A stretch of DNA of 64,000 nucleotides from Maylandia zebra (lineage: Eukaryota > Chordata > Actinopteri > Cichliformes > Cichlidae), in the NCBI RefSeq assembly GCF_041146795.1, contig NC_135187.1, positions 18,386,056 through 18,450,055 of the forward strand, written 5' to 3'. Under the pieces are notes generated by a model, which made no database searches, was not told the DNA's origin, and saw only the letters and a program-made list of their open reading frames with translations. Positions 22,501 through 34,500 of the stretch are shown here, piece by piece (the stretch's first letter is position 1; every line of letters begins with the position of its first letter). Both the position numbers and the translations under genes were made by a program.

Positions 22501-25500
22501 TGGAAAATCTCAAGTAGACCTATTACTGGAAAACTGGGTGTAGTTCAGGAAGTGTAACCCTTCCTCCACGACAAGTCACAGGAAAAAATATGTAAATAAC
22601 AACTCGGACGTCATTGTGAACAGTTTGTTTTTCTTTTGTTGAAAGAATCAAAAGAGTACATTTCAACTGCTGACTTCATTTATTTATTTTTTTATTTATA
22701 TCTTGGACGCATTGAGTCTCCTCAAGCTGATTTGCTTTTCAGCCATGTGTACGACAAAGTAGTTAGTTTTAACGCTCCGCTGAGGTTTCCTGCCCTCCAC
22801 TAATAACTTCACAGCAACAACACAAAACATGTGACCTCCCCACAGCCTGCTTATATTAGGGCCATCCATCCTGAACATCGGGATTTGTGCATGCATATGT
22901 GTGTCGAGGTGGTGGTGGAGGGGGTATTGGGTTGGGGTTGGGAGGGAATAATTAGTGATTATTGCTGTGCGGATGAATTGGCAGTGCACTGTCATTAGAG
23001 AGAAGCTGCAGGGGCTTGTGGCTGACAGGATAAGAGGGTCAAAAGTGGAAAAGCAGGGCAGCAGTGGAGGAATAGACTGAAGGACTACACACTGAGAAAC
23101 TTCAAATTCAGAAGCATCGACTGCCGTGTCCAAATTGTGCAAGAGAGGGCGAGGCTTTACAAAATCTTTTCAGCTGGTGTCCTTACAATTGTCAATCCTG
23201 TGACATCCTATTTTTTTCTTCTCCTTTTATTGGATTTGCATTAGAGAGAATCATTTTATGTGCAACACTATTTGTGCTGTGCCGCTGATGAAAAAGAATC
23301 TGTTTTTCCTCGCTGGCTTTATCGCAAATAGGAAGGTGTGGGGGGAAAAACAAAAAGAGACTTTGGTTTTTAAAATGTAAAAAGAAACTTGAAAAGGGAA
23401 AGGTGCTGAGGCATATAAAAGAGTGGAGAAGTAATCAGTAAATGGAGGTTTCCACAGACATAAAGCAGGGGAAACTATTTTACTAAACAGAACTGCAGCT
23501 ACAGTCTTACTCCCAGAGCAACTGGCACATCCATCACCCGCTAAGTGTGTGTGTTTGTGTGCATGTGTTTGCGCTCACACCCGTCAGCCAGCATGTCCAT
23601 TATCTCAAAGATGTTAAACAGAAATAGTCGATATTATGCCATCTTTACCTTGTCTCTTCATTTCACTGTCCATTTTACTTCCATAATTCATCTTCCTCTT
23701 CTCTTTGACTCTGTTTCAAGCCTTCCTCCTGTTACTGTCAGGCCTTTCCTCTCTTTCCACCTCACATGTGAATACCTCTGAACCGGTTTTACCCTCTTTT
23801 ATCTAATCTCTTCATTCTTGTCTGCATCATTTAGGTCCTTCCTGTTCAGCAAAGAAGGAAACCCCAACAAGCGCAATGTGCACAATGAGACTTGCCTGCA
23901 TGTGCTGTGCCAAGGCCCACAGATCCTGCTGCTGCCAGAGGGAGCGCTGTCACCACGACTGGCCAGACCACAGAGGGACGAGCAGCGCCGTGCAGACTGC
24001 CTGCAGGTACAGACGCACGGGGGGGGGCAAATATAGATTAGTGTCTACGCTTGCATGGTAGTGGGAATAAACTGCATTCTATGAAGCCACAGCTGACACA
24101 TGTGGTGTGTCTTTCCATTACCAGATGATCCTGAACTGGACTGGGGCCAGGCTAGAGGGAGGCCAGTACGAGAAAGCTAATGTTAACGCCACCGACAACC
24201 ACCACAGCACCTGTCTGCACTATGCTGCCGCTGCAGGCATGAAGAGCTGTGTGGAGGTGAGACAAAGTCTTGGACGCTATTCAAACTCCAGGGTTTTTCA
24301 TGCATATGAAAATGTTTGGAGTCCAACAAAGAGGTTTGACCTTCAACCAAAGGTCAAAAAGCAGGGCAGTGCTTAAAAAACAATAATTTAACCCTTTTTT
24401 AAAATGTGGTTTAGTTGATTCAAAGTTAAAATACACTTTTTGAATATGAAGTGGTTGTAATGACAGTAAAATACAGATACGTCTGTTAAGTAACAGACTC
24501 TTTTAACCCTGTATGAATGCTTGCATGTGTAGTCACTACCCAAAGGTCACCTATTTTCTCTGCAGGTGATCTGTATTTTATGTAACTGGAACAGTCAAAT
24601 AATCTACAATCCAATGATTTTGAATTATGCCAACTCCTCGTATATCTGCTTTGTATTTTACCAGCTCAAACGAGCACTTCGGCAGAAAATTAACCTTCTG
24701 GAATAAAAGTTTTCATAAATCTCACATGTACGACCCTGTGAAAATCAGAAATTCGATTTTTATAAGATAAAAACTTTAAAGACTTTTCCGTTGGCTTCTG
24801 CATCCTTCCTTCAACCTTCTTGATCTATACTTACCAAAAACTGTCTTTTGACTCCTGTTGATTTAAATCTCTTTCACTGTCTGCCTTTGCTCCTTTTGTA
24901 ATTTTTTTCATCTCTTCCCCTTTCCCATATTTTTGGTTTCCTGTCCTGTTGTTTTCTCATCTTCCCCTTTGTGTTCCTGCTGTTTGCTCCCATTGTCTTT
25001 GCCTCTTCCTTCCTCTGCGTCATTTGTTGAAAGTGCCTTAATTTCTTGTTTCTCTCTATTATCTCTTTCTCCCCTTCCTTTTGTTGCCTCGTCCCTCCTC
25101 TAGCTGCTGATCCAGAGTGAGGCGGACCTTTTTGTGGAGGACGAAGACAAGCTGACGCCATGCGATCACGCCGAGCGGCACCACCACACCGAGCTGGCCC
25201 TCAGCCTGGAGTCGCAGATGGTTTTCTCCTCCTCTTCAGCTCAGCAGTCACACACAGACGCACACGGTGAAACCAACCTGCTGCAGTACAAGGAGGTGAG
25301 ACCGTGGTTACCCGATGTAGGGTTTCCCTGCTGGCCTAAGTTATTTTTAAGCTTTTTAGTCACTGTTGAGTCTTTAAAACATTTGCTTGACAAGGAGTAT
25401 CCTTACTGTGCACAAGCATGTTCATTTAGATCTTATGATTATATTTTTGCATAGAAAACAACTCTTGTGTAAAAATTCAAACAAGAATTGAAATATTTAT

Positions 25501-28500
25501 CAGATTTAAGGTTCGACTTTTTGTTTTATGAAGATAATGAGGACTGGTAAATGTATGGCAATAATGTGATTACACCAGATTACTCTTTAGGTGGAGCATT
25601 TCCAGCTCCCTATTTTCACTTGTGGACTATATCTATGCTAGGGTTTGGTGATAATGGAGAAAACAAAATACTGAATAGCAGATTATCTGTGATTGCAGGT
25701 AGCAGCATTTATTAGTGCAAATGAAATGAATAGCATTTCCATTCTTCTTTTTCATTAAGTTACTGCCATTGATTCAGAGCAGCAGCAGCAGCATGAACGT
25801 ACAATAGCAGTGACATGGCATAAGCACAAAAATATCTTGGGTCAAGCTTTTTAACCAGTTGCTTAAAGCCCTCATTTACCACCATATAAATGCATCAGTA
25901 ATTTCCACCCACAGCTTGGTCTTCTTGTCATATAGAGTGCAGCTAGTGAGCGCTCCAGCGGGACTCGGTGCAGTCATTTAAGTTTTGATTGCTAGTATCT
26001 GCTCCTCACATTTCTTCATAGCCTGGTTGTACTCAATGGTTTGTTTTGCCTCAATTGGTGAAACAAATTTAATGTTTCTTGCATATTTTGCAAAGTACTG
26101 TAGTGGCTCTTTTTTTAGATACTGAATTGTTATCAGAGAATGACACGTAGCTTTCGCTCTCAGACGTGTCTGCTTGTCTGTGTTGTTGCACAATGAGACA
26201 AGCCCAGAATTTATACCGGTATTATTACCATTATATGATATGGCACAGCACTAATCAAGGATAGCTTTGCTTAATTCACAGTATAGAATAATGTGTATTT
26301 ATTTTATGTTTGTGCAGCACTTAAGCTCATCTACTGCCTGGAACAAGCTGCTTTAGCTCCTCTCTCTTTAAGGGGGCTTTCTTCTGAGTGGTTGCCCATC
26401 GTGACCAAAAAAACGAAACGGCGAGGAGCTTCTGTCTCACAGTCGGAGCTGTGTGCCTCAGATGACCATATTGAGAATTGTTATCAGTTTCCACTGATAT
26501 CATAAAGATCCAAGATTAGGCGCTCTGTCCGTGAAGCAGAGCGTTTATGGCACTCTGAATCCTGAGCTTTAGGCTTACACGGATTACTTACACGCACGTT
26601 GACCTCATTATTTGAAACTTTGGACATCAACATAAGCGTTTATCATTGTAACATGAATATGACAGAAAATAAGCGTAAGCATAGCAGGTCAAATTTAAAT
26701 CATGTGAAGATAAAGAGGTAGATGGTTGCCCTCATGAACTTGTACAGTGTGTTTATTTTTCAGATTCAAGACTATATATCTTAGGACAGTGAGGTCACCA
26801 TTGCTAATCTGTGTAGATTAAAACAATCTGGGGGCGAAATGTGCTGTCTGTATTTTGAAGGTCATGTATGTGATTTTGTTTCAACACTGTGTCCAACCTG
26901 AAATGTACTTAGTGTTTTGTGTTCTGCATTTGTGCAGACACTGTTTATAGATTTTTAGAATATTTCTACTTGGGTCTCCAGCTTCTTGGCCAGATTGTCC
27001 CTTGTTGATGTTCTCTCTTCACAATCCACAACTTACAGTGGTTCTTACACGTATATAGTAATACACAGATCCACAGATCCACAGATACACACACCACGTC
27101 TCTCAGAGTCCCAGTTAAACCGAGGTCACCAGCACCGCTGTATAGCTGCGGCTGCTGCCAGCTGATAGCATTTTGATCTTCCTTCCTGCAGCCAAATCCA
27201 TGCTAATGCTTAATCTGTCTCACCCACCTCCACCCCCAACCCCGACTGCCCCACATCCCAGTCCTTTTTATCGTTTCCACATTATCTTTTTCACTTCTTT
27301 TAGCATTTTTCAGTCTTATATTTTATATTCTGTTTTTGTTTCCATCTTTTACCTTCTCTCTGACTGCGGGTTTTTCTCTCTTCCTAACATTTCTCCCCCT
27401 CTGTATCCTCTCAGCCTTACGAGGGGTTGAAGATTCAGGATCTGCGCAGGCTGAAGGACATGTTGATTGTAGAGACAGCCGACATGCTGCAAGCCCCCCT
27501 CTTCACTGCAGAGGCCCTGCTTCGAGCACATGGTTTGTCATAAAGTTGACGTTCATATGTGACCTTAAGTAACCCTCGCAGCGCTGTTGTCACGATGCAT
27601 GCGTTTGTCTCAGTCTTTCTAATAACGTTTGACTTGCTCAGACTGGGACAGAGAAAAGCTTCTGGAAGCCTGGATGTCCGACGCTGAGGGCTGCTGCCAG
27701 CGCTCTGGTGTCACCATGCCGACCCCACCGCCTAGCGGGTACAACGCCTGGGACACCCTGCCCTCCCCCCGCACTCCTAGGACCCCACGCTCTCCCCTCA
27801 CTCTCACTCTCACTTCTACCACCGACAGCTGCCTCACGCCTGGAGAGGAGGGCCTGGCCATGGTGAGCAGTGGTGATATATGTTAATATAAGAACATCAG
27901 TCATTCATGATGAAAAATAGATCATGTATGAAGGCATATTTAGTACAGGGTAGACTCTTTGTGCGCTTTCTTTTTGAAGGCAGAAAACGATGTCTCATTT
28001 ATCTAGTGGTTGCAGGTTAATGTCTAATCCTACTAAAAAGGGGATCAAGGCCATCAGCAGTAATTCTTTGTCATTCCATATAAACATTAGCCTCTGGTTT
28101 ACTGTCAGTCTTAAGGAAGTCTGCCTGAAAATCAACGTTGAGGTTTTCTGTTAGGTTTTCAGAATGTTTGACCTGTGAGGTGGAACATTTGCAGAATAAG
28201 ATAAAAGCTGTTTGGGCCGTAGAAGAAATGCCAGAGAGTCTGATATGGCTAAAGTACAACAGTCCAGCAATCTGTGGCCTCAAAAGTACAGAGTTAATCA
28301 AAGACAGAACATCCTGAACTGGTTCTGCTATTGCATTTCTCCTCTGTGTATGAGGATGTCAAATGACATGTCAAAGAGAAGTAATCTTATCAACAGAAAT
28401 AAAAATAAAAATAAAAATTTGAAATCATGTGACTGATTTGCTCCGTCCCCCCTGCAGTGTGGAATCTGTCTCTGCTCCATCTCAGTCTTTGAGGACCCAG

Positions 28501-31500
28501 TGGACATGTCCTGTGGCCACGAGTTCTGCAGAGCCTGCTGGGAAGGGTACGCGCATGAACATTCAGTGTGTAAGCGTGTGTGTTTTTTTTTATTGAAGCA
28601 GATGTGTTTTAGCTCAGTTCTGTGTGTGTGTCTTTCTCAGGTTCCTCAATGTAAAGATTCAGGAGGGAGATGCTCATAATATCTTCTGTCCAGCATATGA
28701 GTGCTACCAGCTTGTGCCTGTGCATGTGATAGAGAGCGTTGTTTCCAGAGAGATGGACCAGCGCTATCTGCAGTTTGACATCAAGGTAGAAATCAAAATA
28801 ATCGTTTGCACCTTCTCTTCAAGACTGGGCCTTTGTTCTGTTTCTTGTTGCACTATTTAGTGACATTTTCTTTGTTTCGTCACATTCCCTGTCTGTTCTC
28901 TGACATTGTTTCCAACATCCCCGTTTGCAGGCATTTGTGGAGAACAATCCATCCATCCGTTGGTGTCCTGCAGCTCGTTGCGAGCGGGCGGTGAGGCTGA
29001 CCCGACCGGGCCCGGGGGACACTGACCCATCAAGCTTCCCCCTTCTGCCCTCACCTGCTGTTGATTGTGGAAAGGGTCACCTCTTCTGCTGGTAAGCTGC
29101 AGGATTTATGATTCAGACATGGTGTCATGAACCAAGCAGCCAGGAACACACAGGCACAAATGTAAACTTCAAAAAATGGGTTTTATTGTACCCCCAAAAA
29201 GGACAAGATGATTACAAAAATTCAAAATAACAAAAAATAAAGTCTTTAAGAACCAAGTGGGCCCATAAAAGAGGTTAACTTAACAGACCGCTACTCAAAA
29301 ATCACTTAACAAAAACATAACTCAACAAACTGACCTGCCCAAATGAGAAACAGCTCCAGTTATATAGCAAATGAATAAACCATTATATACACCAAAGGTG
29401 AAAACTAAAGAGATAACAGATAACCATCATTCAAGAAGAACCCCATTCCCCCTGCATGATCACAATAGATGGTCCATTCCACTTTATTGGCTTCTGCATT
29501 TAAACCAGCTCCACCCTCAGCCTCCTCTTTCAGCCAAACCAGGAAGGACTGGAGCGGAGGTCAGGTAACTCAGAAAGAGCAGAAATATAATCAATATAAC
29601 ATACCTGTATAAAATAACAAACAATGCAAAGGAAAGTCTATGCCACCATTTGGGCTATAGCTTAGTGCTGTCATGCATTACAGGTAAACTCAAAATATCA
29701 AATTAGTTAACTTATGATCACAGAAACTTTAGAGCATAACGTAAACATAAGACAAAAGACCAAATGAATATTACCTAAGTATCTCAGTTGTGTGGTTGCA
29801 TGCATCCATCACACACTCCCCCCCCCTTCAGCAGTGAGCTGGAACAGCGAGAGAGATAGTCCGCTGTGCAGTTGTTCTTGCCTGCGATATGCTGAATGGT
29901 AAAACGGAATGGCTGCATCGCAAGGTACCATCTGGTGATTCGTCCATTCGTATCCTTCATTTTCTCCAACCACTGGAACGCCTTGTGGTCAGTTTCCAGT
30001 GTAAATTCCCGGCCTAGGAGGTAATACTTGAGGGAATCAAGTGCCCACTTGATTGCTAAAGCCTCTTTTTCCACCGTTGAGTATCTCATCTCTCTTGGGA
30101 ACATTTTACGGCTAATGAAAGCCACTGGGTGTCGCTCATTGGGTGGTCCCTGTAGAAGAACAGCCCCCAGACCCCTGTCAGAAGCATCAGTTTGAAGAAT
30201 AAAAGGTTTCTCAAAATCTGGGGTATACAAGACTGGAGTCTTACTGAGGGATTGCCTGATGTCCTGGAAAGCTGCCTCAGCCTCCTCCGTCCACTGAATC
30301 TGGTTAGGGCACCTAGAACCTGTTAGATCAGTGAGGGGAGACGCCCTGGCAGAGAAATGAGGGATAAATCTGTGGTAGAACCCTGCCATGCCAAGAAATG
30401 ATCTAAGTTGTTTCCTTGTCTGTGGCAAACTGCAGGATTCAATTGCACTGATTTTGCTCACTTGTGGTTTTATCACCCCATTACCTATGACAAATCCCAG
30501 ATATTCAGTTTCAGCCTTGGCAAAAACACATTTTGCCGAATTAGCAGTCAGCCCAGCTTCTCTGAGACGCTCTAGTACCTTTTCTAGATGTTGGAGGTGT
30601 TCCTCCCAGGTTTGGCTGTAAATCACAATATCATCCAGATATGCTGCCGTGAACTCTGACAAACCACACAGTACCCGATCCATCAGCCTCTGAAATGTTG
30701 CAGGGGCTCCATGCAAACCAAAAGGCAGGACTGTGAATTGGAATAGCCCCCATGGTGTCCGGAAGGCAGTCAGTTCCCTTGAGCGCTGAGTAAGTGGCAC
30801 CTGCCAATAGCCTTTGCAGAGATCCAGAGTCGTCAGGTACTGGGCTTTCCCAAGTCGCTCAATCAGATCATCAACCCTAGGTGTAGGGTATGAATCGAAC
30901 TTTGAGATGGCATTCAAGTACCTGAAATCAATACAAAACCGCAGGCTACTATCCTTCTTTGGGACCAAAACCACTGGGTTGCACCACTCGCTCTTAGATG
31001 GTTCAATGATCCCTAGAGACAACATTAAATCCACCTCCTTCCTCAATGATGTTAACAGCCGCTCTGGAATCCTATAACTCATACGTCTCACAGATGCTCC
31101 ATCCTTTAATATAATGTCATGTTCAATAACATCCGTCCTCCCAGGATTCTCCTGAAACACCCCAGAGCTGCATAACTCTTTCACCTGAAGCTGTTTTTCT
31201 TCTGAAAGGTGATTAAGGTCCAAATGCTGGAGCACCCCTGAAGGAAGATACTGCTCCTCTACCTCTTCCTCCTCATGAATCTCCCTTATCAAAAGAACTT
31301 CTGCTCTCTTCGGCCTCTCCACCCACTCCTTCAGGAGATTTACATGCAAAACTCTACTGGAGCGAGAGTGACCTGGAGTTGCCAGCCGATAGGTGGTAGC
31401 TCCCAGTTTCTGCTGAATCTGAAAAGGTCCTTGCCATTTAGCTAACAGCTTACGGTCATCACTTGGAAGGAGTACAAGTACCTTTTGTCCAGGTTCAAAT

Positions 31501-34500
31501 GACCTCTCCCGAGCTGACCGATCATACCAGACCTTCTGATGTTGCTGGGGAGCTACCATATGAGCTTGGGCTAGCTCAGTCATCTTTTCAAGTCGCTCCC
31601 TCATCTGTATAACATATGAGATGACATTAGTAGCCCCTGCCTCACTCCGGTCACCCTCCCACATTTCTTTCAGCAAAGAGAGGGGCCCCCTTACTTCATG
31701 ACCATATAACAGTTCAAAAGGTGAAAAGCCAGTAGAAACTTGGGGTACTTCTCTATACGCAAAGAGCAGGTAAGGCAGCCACTGATCCCAGTCAGTACCA
31801 GTGTCATTCACAAACTTGCGCAACATCTGCTTCAGGGTCTGGTAAAAGCGCTCCGTCAGGCCATCTGTTTGAGGATGGTATGGAGTAGTCCTTAGCCCTT
31901 TAATGCCAAGAAGCTGGTAGACCTGTTTTAATAAAGTTGACATAAAATTAGTCCCACGGTCTGTCAGGATCTCACGAGGGAATCCCACCCTTGAGAAAAA
32001 TTGCACCAGACAAAAAGCCACAGACTTGGCCTTTACAGATTTAAGAGGAAAAACTTCAGGGTACTTTGTGGCATAATCAGTTATTACCAGCATGTAACGG
32101 TTCCCTGCCCTGCTTTTCTCAACAGGTCCGACAACATCCATCCCCAACCGTTCAAATGGGGTGCTAATAACTGGCAAAGGCTGAAGTGGAGCTCTGGAGG
32201 GGGTTTTGATGGAAGTCTTTTGGCACTGAGGGCAGCTTTTACAAAATTGGGCCACATCAGCACGCAGGCCCGGCCAGTGGAAATGCTTCCTAATGCGAGC
32301 CATGGTTTTATGCTTCCCTAAATGTCCTGCCCACGGCACAGAGTGCCCCAAATTCAGTACCACCTCCCTGACTCCACTAGGAACCATCAGCTGTACCTGT
32401 GATCTTTGCCGGCGATAAAGAATGCCATCTTTCAGAAAAAAATCCTCACTGCTGTTAATATCTGGTTCCATCTCATGTCCTTGTTTTTTGGCTTTCTGAA
32501 AAAAGGGTGCTAATACTGGATCATTGTGTTGCATCTCAGTGATATTAGCTGGGACTTTAAAGTCCAAAGACATTTCAGGTTCACAGACGGGAGATGCTTT
32601 CACAATAGTATGATGAAATTTCTCTCGCCTCCTCTCCATGCGGGACTTGCGCAACTTCCCGGGTGCCGTCTCTAATTCTGCCTCATAAAATGGCAGAGCA
32701 CTAAGGGTCTGAGTGGCATCTGCTGGCTTCATAGCTTGAGCCCTAGTTACTGCAACATTGCATGTGTGGCTATAATCCAAAAGGTCAAACAGCACAGGTA
32801 GATCTCGGCCTAATATAACAGGGAATGGCAAATTATCTGCAACCCCAATATTCAGGAGATAAACCTGTCCTTGCACCTTGATGTATAGGTCCGCTGTTGG
32901 ATAAGGCTTTTCATCTCCATGAACACAACAAACAGGAATCGTTTCAGTCATATTAATACTATTTAAGGGGACAAACTGTCTGTGTACAAGAGTCTGTGTG
33001 CTACCTGTATCAATTAGTGCCTTTAATGTATCACCATTAATCTCAACTGATGTCATCTTTAACCCTCTGTCTAATTTTATCTCAGAGTTATCATGGTTTC
33101 GAGGCACAAAGCACATTTGGGTTAATTTAGCTGAGTTTTCAGGGCACATGGGCTTTGTATGACCTTCCATTCCACAAAGATAGCATACCAAGGGTTTGGC
33201 CGGGGACTTCAAAGACCCATTGGGTGAGTGGCTATATGAAGCCCTACTCACATTGGCAGCTGGTCTTTGCGGGAGTGATTTCCGGCTGTCCTTCGTTTTC
33301 CAAGCCATGAAGCTCCAAGGCTGTCCCTTTCTCCGTGCCGCCACAAAAACGTCAGCCAGCTTTGCAGCCTCAGCAGCAGAAGGCGGATTATGCTCTTTTA
33401 TCCACACCTGCAACTCGGGAGATAGCATTCGTAAATATTGCTCAAGAATGATGATTTCCCCAATGTCCTGAATGGTTTTATCTTCAGGGTGGACCCATTT
33501 TACATAAAGCTCCTTCAGCCGTGCATACAACTCTTTAGGGCTTTCTGCAGGGTTTACATCAAGAGATCGAAATCTCTGCCTATAGGTCTCAGGATTGATA
33601 TCATATTTATAAAGAATAGCTGCCTTAACCTTGTCATAATCCAAAAAATCATCAACATCCATATGTACATATGCACCTCTTGCTTTGCCCGTAAGCAGCG
33701 GTACAAGGTGAAAAACCCAATCATGTCTCTGCCACCGACAGGCCATTGCAATGCGTTCGAAGGTAATCAAAAAATGTTCAATATCATCCTCGTTGGTGAG
33801 TTTTTGCAACTTAGGCTCCAGAAAATGGGACTGACCTGATGAACCAGTAACTGATATACTGGGACCAGCTTGAGGAAGAATGTCATCATCTAGAGATGCT
33901 GGATCAGGTGATTCAACTGCCTGACCTTCAGGCACTGGAGAAGTGCGGGCTTGTACTTCTACCTGTAACAACTGAAACTGGTGTTGAAGTGCTTTAAAAC
34001 GTTGTTCTTGCTTTGCACTCTCCTCCTTCTGTTTAGCCTCTCTGGCCTCCTGCTGGCCCATATGTGAACGGAGAAGAGAGATCAGATCCGATATCGTTGG
34101 CTCCCTACCTTGGCCCTCAGTGCTGTCTACCCCTCCAGAAGCTCCATTCTCCTCCTGTTCTCCATCGACTTGTCCTTCTGAGCCCATTTGCTGGCTTGGT
34201 ACATCTCCTCGGACTACTCTCGCACTCCTTGCTCCTCTCTGCATGGTTCGATAAGGAGTGGAAAAAAAAAAAAAAAGTGCCTTTTTTGTGTGTGTGTATT
34301 TTTTTTTTTAAACTGGCTGTATCCCACTGCTGCCACCAATTGTCATGAACCAAGCAGCCAGGAACACACAGGCACAAATGTAAACTTCAAAAAATGGGTT
34401 TTATTATACCCCCAAAAAGGACAAGATGATTACAAAAATTCAAAATAACAAAAAATAAAGTCTTTAAGAACCAAGTGGGCCCATAAAAGAGGTTAACTTA

